DNA from: Amycolatopsis sp. A133
GTDB taxonomy: Bacteria > Actinomycetota > Actinomycetes > Mycobacteriales > Pseudonocardiaceae
Assembly (NCBI RefSeq): GCF_031082405.1
Contig: NZ_JAVHJU010000051.1
Location: 124,001-188,000, forward strand
Length of the DNA stretch: 64,000 bases
Reading direction: 5' to 3'
A model generated the notes under the pieces. The model did not search any database and had not been told where the DNA came from. It saw only the letters and a list, made by a program, of their open reading frames with translations. Of the stretch, positions 1-7,750 are shown piece after piece; the stretch's first letter is position 1, and each line of letters starts with the position of its first letter. The translations under genes and the position numbers were made by a program.

Positions 1-506
1 CCGTCGTCGTCCACCGAGACCCAGATCGCACGGGCCGAATCGCCGTACGGGACCTCGGGGAGCTCGGCCACCAGCATTTCCGGCAGCTCCTCGAAGTCCG
101 CCAGGTGGATCGCCGTGCGGCCGGGCAGCGAGCCCATCATGAACGCCCGCTCGCCGTCGGCGTAGCAGCGGATGTCCGCCACCTCCGGTCCTCCGTCGAA
201 CACGCCGCACAGCGCCGCCCGGACCGAACCGCGCAGCATCAGCGACACCACCTCGAAGCCGACCTCGTTGAGCTCGCCGTTCTCGCCGAACGGCGTGCCG
301 TCGATCCAGGCCGCCCACGCCACGTGCCGCTCGACCTCCTCCACCAGGTCCGCCGGGTCGTCCGAGACCGGGCCGTGGACCAGGATCTCGTGGTCGCTGA
401 CGTCCGGGTTGTACAGCCGGTCGACCGGCTCGCGGTCCGGCATCGCCGCCAGCACCGGACCCGCGGCCAGTTCGAGCAGCTCCCGGGCCGCCGTGCGCTC
501 AGCCAT
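1..506 (-). CDS. EspG-family-like protein, C-terminus cut by window edge
   Basis: 168 residues are visible from an ATG at 506; the rest lies left of the window. The segment after about residue 55 (WAAWIDGTPFGENGEL, then SLMLRGSVRAALCGVF and a run ending ELPEMLVAELPE) follows the same pattern as the next complete gene (RALRGGFIRGVVTGVF ... ELPGWVFDGLPD). That resembles the central part of actinobacterial EspG (ESX secretion-associated) proteins, which in mycobacteria are cytosolic chaperones of PE-PPE substrates. It overlaps the preceding 67-codon ORF by eight bases, so translation is probably coupled in one minus-strand operon. No WXG100 or PE/PPE gene is visible here. The family call rests on pattern similarity only. 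Confidence 0.6.
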   Translation of the reverse strand, partial: MAERTAARELLELAAGPVLAAMPDREPVDRLYNPDVSDHEILVHGPVSDDPADLVEEVERHVAWAAWIDGTPFGENGELNEVGFEVVSLMLRGSVRAALCGVFDGGPEVADIRCYADGERAFMMGSLPGRTAIHLADFEELPEMLVAELPEVPYGDSARAIWVSVDDD

Positions 507-702
507 GGCGTCGCCTCTCGCTCGGACCGGACTCGTCACCCGGGCCGGCCACGGCAGCCGACGGTCGCGGCTCCGGGACGCCGCTGTTCAGCTCCGCCGC
601 CGCGAGGATCGCCTCGCGCACCGTCAGGTCCTTCGAAGCCGCCGCGACCACCCTGTCCACCCCCTCGCCTGTTGTTGTCCGCACCGCCGCTTGCTCAGGC
701 AT
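499..702 (-). CDS. Small 67-residue protein coupled to EspG-like genes
   Basis: The ATG at 702 overlaps the stop of the upstream EspG-like gene by eight bases, and the TGA at 499 overlaps the ATG of the downstream one by eight bases. Both junctions therefore allow re-initiation. Codons keep the G/C-rich third position of real genes here. The product has one predicted amphipathic helix (VVAAASKDLTVREAILAAAE) and a Pro/Ser/Arg-rich tail; there is no signal peptide, membrane segment or WXG motif. I do not recognise a family. It could be a small partner of the EspG-like proteins or a coupling ORF without a stable product. Confidence 0.5.
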   Translation of the reverse strand: MPEQAAVRTTTGEGVDRVVAAASKDLTVREAILAAAELNSGVPEPRPSAAVAGPGDESGPSERRRHG

Positions 703-1492
703 GCGTCTGCACCGCCTCGACGATCCACTGCTCGGCCGTGCTCCGCGACGCCGGACCCCACGTGACCGTCCAGCGCCCGCTCCGGGCCACCGCGGCGCTG
801 AACTGGTACCGGCCGAGGTCGTTGTCCACCAGCCCGAACGCACCGTGCGGGTACTCGGCCAGGATCGCGTTGCGCACCGCGAGGTCGACCAGCACCGTGC
901 CCAGCCGCGGCCGTGCGGCGCACTCCCGGATCAGCTCGACCGCCCGCTCGCACCGGCGGGGGATCAGCCCGCGCTCGTCGGTCTCGATGCGCAGGTGCTC
1001 CCCCGGCCCCGGCGGCCGGTCGGGCAGCCCGTCGAACACCCAGCCCGGCAGCTCGCTGAGGAAGCCCGACCGCAGCCGCGCGCGGTTGCCCAGCTTGTGC
1101 AGGACCGTGGTGTAGTCCTCGTCGCCGAAGAACCGGACCTCCCACGGCTTGGCCCGGGCCGGGAAGACTCCGGTGACCACGCCGCGGATGAATCCACCGC
1201 GCAGCGCCCGGTACAGCCCGACGGCTTCCGCGGTGACCTCGCCACCCGGCGCCAGGCCGATCGCCGCCATGCCGGCGACGAACCGCGTGTACTGCTCCAC
1301 CTCGTCCGCGAGGCTCCGCTCGACCGGCGGCGAGGAGCGACGACCCGGCAGCGGTCCGGTGTCCGCCAGCACCGGCGGGATCTCGAACTCGGGGTCGTAG
1401 AACTCCATCACCGAGGGCCGCTCCGGCACCTCGGCCGACAGCGGGGCGATGACCTCGTCGATGACGTCGAAGACGGCGACTGAGTTGCTCAC
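695..1492 (-). CDS. EspG-family-like protein (ESX-associated type)
   Basis: A 265-residue soluble protein. The GTG at 1492 is chosen because a -10-like hexamer (TTGAAT, 1499-1504) ends six bases upstream, the leaderless geometry used by many genes here. Residues about 80-160 give the EspG-like run 'ALRGGFIRGVVTGVF ... FFGDEDYTTVLHKL ... ELPGWVFDGLPD'. The C-terminal part 'RPRLGTVLVDLAVR ... DNDLGRYQFS ... W' resembles the EspG C-terminal half (G-Q/V-V-A, D-x-GRY, W). EspG proteins usually act as chaperones for type VII secretion substrates; that role is not demonstrated here. The promoter carries a LexA-like box and a PafBC-type motif, unexpected for a secretion chaperone. Confidence 0.65.
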   Translation of the reverse strand: MSNSVAVFDVIDEVIAPLSAEVPERPSVMEFYDPEFEIPPVLADTGPLPGRRSSPPVERSLADEVEQYTRFVAGMAAIGLAPGGEVTAEAVGLYRALRGGFIRGVVTGVFPARAKPWEVRFFGDEDYTTVLHKLGNRARLRSGFLSELPGWVFDGLPDRPPGPGEHLRIETDERGLIPRRCERAVELIRECAARPRLGTVLVDLAVRNAILAEYPHGAFGLVDNDLGRYQFSAAVARSGRWTVTWGPASRSTAEQWIVEAVQTHA

Positions 1493-1498
1493 CCTTAG

Positions 1499-1541
1499 AT
1501 TCAACACCCTGGCACCGACAATTTCTCGCACATGTGTTCGA
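1499..1541 (-). promoter_or_regulatory. Composite DNA-damage promoter: LexA-like box plus PafBC (RecA-NDp) motif
   Basis: On the minus strand TCGAACACATGTGCGA (1526-1541) matches the actinobacterial SOS box TCGAAC-N4-GTTCGA with one mismatch. It is followed by TTGTCGGTG (1513-1521), eight bases, TTGAAT (1499-1504), six bases and the GTG start at 1492. The second part fits the LexA-independent RecA-NDp/PafBC promoter consensus (TTGTCRGTG-N8-TAnnnT) apart from T for A at the second -10 position. The same arrangement recurs at 2194-2236. Confidence 0.65.
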
Positions 1542-1578
1542 GCGGGTGAGATCGGGCGTCGAGCGGTCGCCGAGCGGC

Positions 1579-2187
1579 TCACGCATGCTCCGGCACCCGC
1601 CCCTCGACGAACTCCGCGAGCCGCTCCACGCTGCCGGGCAGCCACCAGAGCCGGCGGTGGCCGCCCCGGCGTCTGCCCAGCGCCGCCAGGTGACGCCCAC
1701 GGTCGTCGTCGACGAACGCCAGCATCTCCCACGGCTGCCTCGAGCCGTCACGCACGATGTCGATCTGGACGGTGCCGAGCCGGGGCCGCCGCAGGTCGTC
1801 CAGCACGTCGAGGACGAGACACTCCTGCTCGGGCTCGAACACGCCGTGCTCGTCGGCGTCGAGGTACAGCCCCTCGCCCGGCGCCGGCGGAAGCGGAGCC
1901 AGGCGGCCGAACGCCGGACGGAGCAGCTCCGCGACCGAGCCCGGCGAAGGCCCGGACAGGCGCAGGCCGTCCCCGGCGATGCCGAACCTCGTCCGGTCGT
2001 CGAAGAACGCCGACGTCCACGGCTCGCCCGCCATCGCGACGGCCACGCCGCAGAGGCCGCCGCTCCCGATGAAGCCGGGCAGCGAATCCATCAGGTCCAT
2101 GGCGGTGGCACTGCCGGCGGCCGCCGCCCGGACCGGCTTCAGGATCTTCGTGGTCACCGCGTGCACGGTGCGTGGTGTTTTGGTCAC
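1579..2187 (-). CDS. EspG-family-like protein, shorter paralogue
   Basis: A 202-residue paralogue of the gene at 695-1492. The conserved blocks are 'LCGVAVAMAG' with 'FFDDRTRFGIAG' (about residues 45-70), a 'PGEGLYLDADEHGVFEPEQE' link, and 'RPRLGTVQIDIVRDG' with 'FVDDDRGRHLAALGRR'. The last matches the D-x-GR-Y/H signature of EspG C-terminal halves. The GTG at 2187 is preferred because a -10-like TTCCAT (2194-2199) sits exactly six bases upstream, as in its paralogue. It is shorter because the N-terminal helix-rich part is reduced. Cytosolic, no signal peptide. The stop lies 86 bases before the start of the next EspG-like gene, so the genes may form one damage-inducible group. Confidence 0.6.
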   Translation of the reverse strand: MTKTPRTVHAVTTKILKPVRAAAAGSATAMDLMDSLPGFIGSGGLCGVAVAMAGEPWTSAFFDDRTRFGIAGDGLRLSGPSPGSVAELLRPAFGRLAPLPPAPGEGLYLDADEHGVFEPEQECLVLDVLDDLRRPRLGTVQIDIVRDGSRQPWEMLAFVDDDRGRHLAALGRRRGGHRRLWWLPGSVERLAEFVEGRVPEHA

Positions 2188-2193
2188 GCATCC

Positions 2194-2236
2194 ATGGAAC
2201 CCGGGACCACCGACAATTTCCCGAACATTCGTTCGA
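2194..2236 (-). promoter_or_regulatory. Composite DNA-damage promoter: perfect-core SOS box plus PafBC motif
   Basis: The box CCGAACATTCGTTCGA (2221-2236, plus-strand orientation) has both half-sites CGAAC and GTTCG of the actinobacterial LexA box intact. On the minus strand it leads into TTGTCGGTG (2208-2216), eight bases, TTCCAT (2194-2199), six bases and GTG at 2187. Spacing from box to start codon is identical to the promoter at 1499-1541, which argues that both are functional copies. Confidence 0.7.
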
Positions 2237-2303
2237 GGTGTCACCTGAAAGTGTGACGTCGGAGGCCTCCCCACCAGCAGGCGGGGAGGCCTTCGACGGG
2301 AAC

Positions 2304-5180
2304 CTACTTGGCCTTCGTCGCGGTCGAGCCGGAGCGCTTGGTCGTGGTCGACTTCGCGGCGGCCGCCTTCTTGGTCGTGCCCGCCTTGACCGTCTTGGCC
2401 GTCGTCGAAGCCGGCTTGCGCGCCGGCGCCTTCCGCTTCGGCGCCGGGCCCTTGGCCCGCTTCTCCGCCAGCAGCTCGGCCGCCCGCTCCGTGGTCAGCG
2501 ACTCGATTTCGTCGCCCTTCCGCAGGGTCGCGTTGTACTCGCCGTCGGTGACGTACGGGCCGAACCGGCCGTCCTTGACCACCATCGGCTTCTTCGACAC
2601 CGGGTCCTCGCCGAGCTCCTTGAGCGGCGGCTTCGCCGTGGCGGACCGGCCGCGTTGCTTCGGCTCCGAGTAGATCTTCAGCGCTTCTTCGAGGGTGATC
2701 GAGAAGAGCTGATCCTCGGTCGAGAGCGAACGCGAGTCCGTGCCCTTCTTGAGGTACGGCCCGTAGCGCCCGTTCTGCGCCGTGATCTCGTCCCCGGACT
2801 CCGGGTCCTTGCCGACCACTCGCGGCAGCGAAAGCAGCTTCAGCGCGTCTTCCAGCGTGATGGTCTCGATGTCCATCGACTTGAACAGCGAGCCCGTACG
2901 CGGCTTCGGCGCCTTCGCCTTCGCGGACTTCTTCTGCGCGGCCGTGGCGTCCTCGGGGATCTCGATCTCGGGCAGCACCTCGGTCACGTACGGCCCGAAG
3001 CGGCCTTCCTTCGCCACGATTTCGTGCCCGCTCACCGGGTCGGTGCCCAGCGTGCGGCCCTCCTGCGGGGTCGCGAACAGCTTCTCCGCGATCTCTCGCG
3101 TGAGCTCGTCCGGCGGCAGGTCCTCCGGCAGGTTCGCGCGCTGCGAGTTCCCGTCGACCTCGCGCTCCAGGTACGGCCCGTAGCGGCCGACGCGGACCAC
3201 AACGGTGTGCCCGTTCTCGTCGCTGAACAGCGGGATCGAGTTGATCTCCCGCGCGTCGATGTCCTCGACGCTGCCCTCGACCAGCTTCTTCAGCCCGCCC
3301 AGGCGGCCGATCGAGCCGTCGACGCCCATGTCGCCGCCGAAGTAGAACTTCGACAGCCACTGCGCGCGCTGCTCGTCGCCGGCCGCGATGCGGTCGAGCT
3401 CGTCTTCCATGCCGGCGGTGAAGTCGTAGTCGACCAGCCGCTCGAAGTGCCGTTCCATCAGGCCGATCACGGCGAACGCGACCCACGACGGAACGAGCGC
3501 GGAGCCCTTCTTCCAGACGTAGCCGCGGTCCTGGATCGTCTTGATGATCGACGCGTACGTCGACGGGCGGCCGATGCCCAGCTCTTCCAGCTTGCTGACC
3601 AGGCTCGGCTCGGAGTACCGGGCCGGCGGCGACGTCGTGTGGCCGTCCGGGCTCAGCTCGGCCGCCGTCAGCGCCTGGTCCTTCTCCAGCACCGGCAGGC
3701 GGCTCTGCTTGTCGTCGGCCTCGCCACCGGTCTCGGTGTCGACCGCCTCGACGTACGCCTTCAGGAAGCCCGCGAAGGTGATCGTGCGGCCCGAAGCGGC
3801 GAAGGTGCACTCCTCGCCCGAGGTCGCGTTGCCGACGATGCGCACGGACATCGTGGTGCCCTTGGCGTCCGCCATCTGCGACGCGATCGTGCGCTGCCAG
3901 ATCATCTCGTAGAGGCGGAACTCGTCGGTGTCCAGCTCGCCCGCGACCTGGCCCGGCGTGCGGAAGACCTCACCCGACGGCCGGATCGCCTCGTGGGCCT
4001 CCTGCGCGTTCTTCACCTTGCGCGTGTACTGGCGCGGCGACGGCGAGACGTACTCCTTGCCGTACAGCTGCGTGGCCTGGCTGCGCGCGGCCGAGATCGC
4101 CGACTCCGACAGCGTCGTGGAGTCGGTACGCATATAAGTGATGTAACCGTTTTCGTACAGCTTCTGCGCGATCCGCATGGTGCGCTCCGAGGTGAACCGC
4201 ATCTTGCGGCCCGCCTCCTGCTGCAGCGTCGAGGTCATGAAGGGCGCGTACGGCTTGCGCGTGTACGGCTTCTCTTCGACGCTCGCGACCTTGAAGTCAC
4301 GCTGCTTGAGCCCCTCGGCGAGGCGCCGCGCGTCGGCTTCCGCCAGCACGCGGATCTCGTGGTTCGAGGACTTGAGCTGCCCGTCCGAACCGAAGTCGCG
4401 GCCCGTGGCGAGGCGAGCGCCGTCCACGGCCACCAGGCGAGCCGAGAAGGTGCGCGGCGACGCCTCTTCGCCCGCGTCCATCGTGGCGGAAACGTCCCAG
4501 TAGGACGCCGACGTGAAGCGCATCCGCTCGCGTTCGCGCTCGACGACGATCCGGGTCGCCACCGACTGCACGCGGCCCGCCGAAAGTTTCGGCATGACCT
4601 TCTTCCACAGCACCGGCGAGACCTCGTAGCCGTAGAGGCGGTCGAGGATGCGGCGGGTCTCCTGGGCGTCGACGAGGTCGGCGTCCAGCTCACGGGTCGA
4701 GTCGGCGGCCGCGCGGATGGCCTGCTCGGTGACCTCGTGGAAGACCATCCGGCGGACCGGGACCTTCGGCTTCAGCGTCTCGAGGAGGTGCCACGCGATG
4801 GCCTCGCCCTCGCGGTCGGGGTCCGTCGCGAGGTAGAGCTCGTCGACGTCCTTCAGCAGGCTCTTGAGCTCGGTGACCTTCGACTTTTTGTCCGGGGTGA
4901 CCACGTAGAGGGCCTTGAAGCCGTTGTCGACGTCGACCCCGAGCCGCGCCCACGCCTCGCCCTTGTACTGGGCGGGCACGTCGGCGGCACCACGCGGCAG
5001 GTCGCGGATGTGCCCGACGGAGGACTCGACGACATAACCGCCGCCCAGGTAGGGGGCGATCTTGCGGGCCTTGGTCGGCGACTCGACGATCACCAGCCGC
5101 CGGTGCCCGGCGCCCTTGTCCGCCGAGTCTCCGGTCTTCTTGGTCCGTGCTCCTGCCACGCTGTCCTGCTCTCCGCTCAT
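2304..5180 (-). CDS. topA: DNA topoisomerase I
   Basis: A 958-residue type IA topoisomerase that relaxes negative supercoils. The Toprim domain begins with LVIVESPTKARKI (about 29-41) and contains DPDREGE (about 120-126), which binds Mg2+. The catalytic tyrosine is in YITYMRTDS (about residue 349). Instead of C-terminal zinc ribbons there are four GR(F/Y)GPY repeats (LEREV, VTEVL, LKKGT and VTDGEY contexts) followed by a Lys/Ala-rich tail, the actinobacterial arrangement. The ATG at 5180 is preferred over an in-frame extension to 5312 because the Toprim motif then starts at the usual place. Equivalent to Rv3646c and the anchor of the synteny. It diverges from the protease at 5477. Confidence 0.97.
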   Translation of the reverse strand: MSGEQDSVAGARTKKTGDSADKGAGHRRLVIVESPTKARKIAPYLGGGYVVESSVGHIRDLPRGAADVPAQYKGEAWARLGVDVDNGFKALYVVTPDKKSKVTELKSLLKDVDELYLATDPDREGEAIAWHLLETLKPKVPVRRMVFHEVTEQAIRAAADSTRELDADLVDAQETRRILDRLYGYEVSPVLWKKVMPKLSAGRVQSVATRIVVERERERMRFTSASYWDVSATMDAGEEASPRTFSARLVAVDGARLATGRDFGSDGQLKSSNHEIRVLAEADARRLAEGLKQRDFKVASVEEKPYTRKPYAPFMTSTLQQEAGRKMRFTSERTMRIAQKLYENGYITYMRTDSTTLSESAISAARSQATQLYGKEYVSPSPRQYTRKVKNAQEAHEAIRPSGEVFRTPGQVAGELDTDEFRLYEMIWQRTIASQMADAKGTTMSVRIVGNATSGEECTFAASGRTITFAGFLKAYVEAVDTETGGEADDKQSRLPVLEKDQALTAAELSPDGHTTSPPARYSEPSLVSKLEELGIGRPSTYASIIKTIQDRGYVWKKGSALVPSWVAFAVIGLMERHFERLVDYDFTAGMEDELDRIAAGDEQRAQWLSKFYFGGDMGVDGSIGRLGGLKKLVEGSVEDIDAREINSIPLFSDENGHTVVVRVGRYGPYLEREVDGNSQRANLPEDLPPDELTREIAEKLFATPQEGRTLGTDPVSGHEIVAKEGRFGPYVTEVLPEIEIPEDATAAQKKSAKAKAPKPRTGSLFKSMDIETITLEDALKLLSLPRVVGKDPESGDEITAQNGRYGPYLKKGTDSRSLSTEDQLFSITLEEALKIYSEPKQRGRSATAKPPLKELGEDPVSKKPMVVKDGRFGPYVTDGEYNATLRKGDEIESLTTERAAELLAEKRAKGPAPKRKAPARKPASTTAKTVKAGTTKKAAAAKSTTTKRSGSTATKAK

Positions 5181-5476
5181 CTCGTCCCACCGCCGCGGGA
5201 CTGCACCACGTCCCTGCCAGGGCCCGTGTCTCGACCTGCCAGTGTGCACGCTGTTCCCCGCCGGACGGCGCGGAGGTGGCCCAACACGCCGCCGGTCCTG
5301 TGCCCAGCGCATCGCCGCTGACCTCGACGATGTTTCCCCAACGTACCTGCCAAGTGATTTCGGCCACGTCCCGCGCAGCCTAGCGGGTGACCGTCCGGAT
5401 ACCCTCCGTTCGACGGTGGTGGGCGCGGGGAGGTGACCGCTTCACTGGTTTCCCCGTCCAGCCGAAAGGACCCGCC

Positions 5477-6283
5477 ATGACCCGACGCCTGCTCGGCGCC
5501 CTGTTCACCGCCGCGACCGCCACAGTATTACTGGGGGTCACACCGGCGAACGCGGCCGCGGCGAACTTCGCCGGCACCGTGGCCCTGTCCAACTGCTCGG
5601 GGTCGGTGGTCAAGCCCGCCGCGACGCCCGACACCGCACCGGCGCTCGTCATGTCCAACGGGCACTGCCTCGAGACCGGTTTCCCGGCGCCGGGCCAGGT
5701 GATCACCAACCGCGCGTCCAGCCGGACGTTCACGCTGCTCACCGCCAGCGGCAGCAACAAGGCCACGCTCCGGGCCAAGAAGATCGTCTACGGCACGATG
5801 ACCGACACCGACGTGTCGCTCTACCAGCTCACCACCACCTACGCGCAGATCAAGGCGAACTACGGGATCGCGCCGCTGGAGCTGTCCAACGCCCACCCGT
5901 CGGCCGGGGCGGCGATCGACGTCGTTTCGGGTTACTGGAAGCGCATCTACTCCTGCAACATCGACGGCTTCGTCTACCGGCTGAAGGAGGGCAGCTGGAC
6001 CTGGAAGGACTCGATCCGCTACACCTCCGCCTGCCAGACCATCGGCGGCACTTCCGGCTCGCCGATCATCTCCGGCGGCAAGGTCGTCGGCGTGAACAAC
6101 ACCGGCAACGAGGACGGCGAACGCTGCACGGACAACAACCCGTGCGAGGTCGACCAGGCCGGCAACGTCACGGTGCGCTACAAGACGAACTACGGCCAGG
6201 AGACCTACGGCATCCCGGCCTGCCTCACCGCGGCCAACGAAATCGCGCTAACCCAGGCCGGCTGCACGCTGCCCCGGCCCTGA
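5477..6283 (+). CDS. Secreted trypsin-like serine protease
   Basis: A 268-residue S1-type peptidase, exported through Sec: MTRRLLGALFTAATATVLLG, then a cleavage region near ANAAA. The catalytic triad is visible: His in SNGHCLE (about residue 59), Asp in TDVSLYQL (about 115) and Ser in GGTSGSPII (about 196). Cysteines are placed for disulfides (NCSGS, GHC, SCNID, SACQT, RCTDNNPC). The start is fixed by GAAAGGA six bases before the ATG. It resembles the possible protease Rv3668c, although that gene lies elsewhere in the mycobacterial block. Convergent with the WhiA-like gene. Substrate unknown. Confidence 0.88.
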   Translation: MTRRLLGALFTAATATVLLGVTPANAAAANFAGTVALSNCSGSVVKPAATPDTAPALVMSNGHCLETGFPAPGQVITNRASSRTFTLLTASGSNKATLRAKKIVYGTMTDTDVSLYQLTTTYAQIKANYGIAPLELSNAHPSAGAAIDVVSGYWKRIYSCNIDGFVYRLKEGSWTWKDSIRYTSACQTIGGTSGSPIISGGKVVGVNNTGNEDGERCTDNNPCEVDQAGNVTVRYKTNYGQETYGIPACLTAANEIALTQAGCTLPRP

Positions 6284-6290
6284 CGCGGCT

Positions 6291-6335
6291 CCCGCACCCG
6301 GTCAAGCCGTGCTCGTCACGGCCTCCGGGTGCGGG
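6291..6335 (+). terminator. Bidirectional hairpin after the protease gene
   Basis: An 11-bp perfect stem (CCCGCACCCGG with CCGGGTGCGGG) encloses a second stem (GCCGTG with CACGGC). It sits eight bases after the protease stop and overlaps the last codons of the convergent WhiA-like gene. No T-run follows, as is common in actinobacteria. Confidence 0.6.
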
Positions 6336-6952
6336 ACCGGTTGCGGCGCCGCGCCCGGCCACGCCGCTTCGGCGCCGGGTGGCGGCTCCCCGATCAGCTC
6401 CAGCAGCGCCTCCAACCGGCGTTTCCCGGTCACCCTGACGGCCGGGACCTCGGCCTTCGGGCCGGTCAGCTTCGCCGCGACGCCCAACGGCGTCAGCGCT
6501 TCGACCAGCCGCTCGTGCATGCCCGGCGCGAGCGGATCGACGCCGAGCAGGTAGCCCTGCGTGCCGGGACGGCCGCCGGCCAGCGCCCACATCCGCAGCA
6601 TCGCCCCGCTCAGCCGGAACCCGTCCGGCAGCGCCTTGCCCGAGTCGTCCTCGACCGGGCCCGCGCAGCCCTCACGCAGCCACCGCACCGCCAGCGGGAG
6701 CAGGTCGACCCGGAACGACGTGCGCACCTGCGGACGGCCGCAGTCGGCCTTCGACACCTGGGCGTCCGCGCCACGGCAGCGGAACTCGCGCACCAGGACG
6801 TGGGCGCGCCACGGCTCCTCGACGACCACCGAGAGCCGGGCGGCGGTGCGCCCGAAACCGGTGATCTGGCCGTGGCAGCACAACAGGCCGGCCAGGTCGC
6901 CCAGGCCCGGCCCGCTGGCCTCGGCGGAGAAGAGCGAGATCGTCCGATCCAC
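6302..6952 (-). CDS. WhiA-like protein without helix-turn-helix (Rv3647c position)
   Basis: A 216-residue soluble protein. Residues about 100-195 (GFRLSGAMLRMWALAGG, then LGVDPLAPGMHERLVEALTPLGVAAKL and VRVTGKRRLEALLELIG) resemble the second LAGLIDADG-like half of the WhiA N-terminal domain, and the first 95 residues (DLAGLLCCHGQITGFGRTA) resemble its first half. WhiA's C-terminal helix-turn-helix is absent. It could be a structural relative that binds protein or DNA without WhiA's promoter recognition. The GTG at 6952 is six bases from a TAGTAT -10 and 11 bases from a LexA-like box. Gene order places it as the counterpart of Rv3647c, an uncharacterised conserved protein. The WhiA relation is my inference. 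Confidence 0.6.
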   Translation of the reverse strand: MDRTISLFSAEASGPGLGDLAGLLCCHGQITGFGRTAARLSVVVEEPWRAHVLVREFRCRGADAQVSKADCGRPQVRTSFRVDLLPLAVRWLREGCAGPVEDDSGKALPDGFRLSGAMLRMWALAGGRPGTQGYLLGVDPLAPGMHERLVEALTPLGVAAKLTGPKAEVPAVRVTGKRRLEALLELIGEPPPGAEAAWPGAAPQPVPHPEAVTSTA

Positions 6953-6957
6953 CGCGC

Positions 6958-6978
6958 CATACTAGAACACAAGTTCGA
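6958..6978 (-). promoter_or_regulatory. LexA-like box overlapping a leaderless promoter
   Basis: On the minus strand TCGAACTTGTGTTCTA (6963-6978) matches the SOS box TCGAAC-N4-GTTCGA at 11 of 12 positions. Its right end overlaps a -10 hexamer TAGTAT (6958-6963), which stands six bases before the GTG at 6952. A repressor bound here would block the promoter directly. Confidence 0.5.
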
Positions 6979-7003
6979 ACAACGGCAGGTCTGGCGCGGA
7001 TCT

Positions 7004-7594
7004 TCAGCCGGCAGGCTGATCCAGCCGGCGGCAGGCCGGCGCGCGCTGTTCGGCCGCGGCCAGCGCCGGGACGTCCTGGAGGCCCTTGAGGTAGTCGAGC
7101 GCGTCGATGCGGTCGAGCGTCGCCCTGGCCGCGCCGAGCGCGTCCTTCGTCGCCGCCGCGTCACCGCGAGCCGCTTCGATGCGCCGGCGCGCGTTCTCGG
7201 CCTCCGCGCGGATATCGGTGAACTGGCCGATGACGTCCCTGCGGCCGCCGTCCGCCGACGGCACCGGCGGCGCACCGAGCGCGTTCAGCCCGGCCAGGCT
7301 CCGGTCGAGCCCGCCGACCACCGAGGAAAGCAGATCGCCGGAAGTCCGGGACGCCTGCTGCGGCGTGCTGGGATCGACGGCAGGCAGGGCCGCGAGCGCG
7401 CGGACCAGGTGCGTCACGGCGTCGCAGTAACCGCCCGCCCACCTCGCCGCGGGATCGGCCTGGGGTACCGAAGTCGTCACCGGCAGCTGCTGCTCCCGCG
7501 GCGGCGACGGCACCGGCGACGGCTGACCGCACCCGGCGAGACCGAGGGCGATCGTCGTGGTCAGCGCGGCGAAAACGGTGGACCGCTGCCGCAC
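7004..7594 (-). CDS. Putative lipoprotein, helical, unknown function
   Basis: 196 residues with a type II signal: VRQRSTVFAALTTTIALGLAGC, lipobox LAGC at about residue 22, then a Pro/Ser-rich linker. The mature part is helical and contains 'WAGGYCDAVTHLVRALAALP', a motif typical of small secreted actinobacterial proteins with a conserved Trp and Cys. The start is GTG at 7594 with GGGAGG about seven bases upstream. It is transcribed in the same direction as the pyrophosphatase but is separated from it by a strong terminator, and it precedes the WhiA-like gene by 51 bases. I do not recognise a function; localisation to the outer face of the membrane is inferred from the lipobox. Confidence 0.75.
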   Translation of the reverse strand: MRQRSTVFAALTTTIALGLAGCGQPSPVPSPPREQQLPVTTSVPQADPAARWAGGYCDAVTHLVRALAALPAVDPSTPQQASRTSGDLLSSVVGGLDRSLAGLNALGAPPVPSADGGRRDVIGQFTDIRAEAENARRRIEAARGDAAATKDALGAARATLDRIDALDYLKGLQDVPALAAAEQRAPACRRLDQPAG

Positions 7595-7692
7595 CCGCGT
7601 ACCTCCCGCCCGATGACGTCCCGGCAGGCCCGACGGTACCGACTCGGTGCTGCTTCGCAAGTCGCCGGGCCTTTCTGGGATGCCCGGGCAAA

Positions 7693-7732
7693 CCCCGGGC
7701 CCGGTACGCGTCACCGCGTACCGGGCCCGGGG
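7693..7732 (-). terminator. Terminator of the pyrophosphatase gene
   Basis: A perfect 18-bp stem (7693-7710 with 7715-7732) closes on the four-base loop TCAC. It lies 18 bases past the hppA stop on the minus strand and is the strongest hairpin in the window. Confidence 0.85.
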
Positions 7733-7750
7733 TCGCCTGGAGCCGGGAAC

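Noticed and set aside
2172..5321. Long open frame on the plus strand across topA
   Set aside because: It is antisense to the clearly conserved topA; its Arg/Leu-rich composition comes from the GC-rich third positions of topA and it has no family motif.
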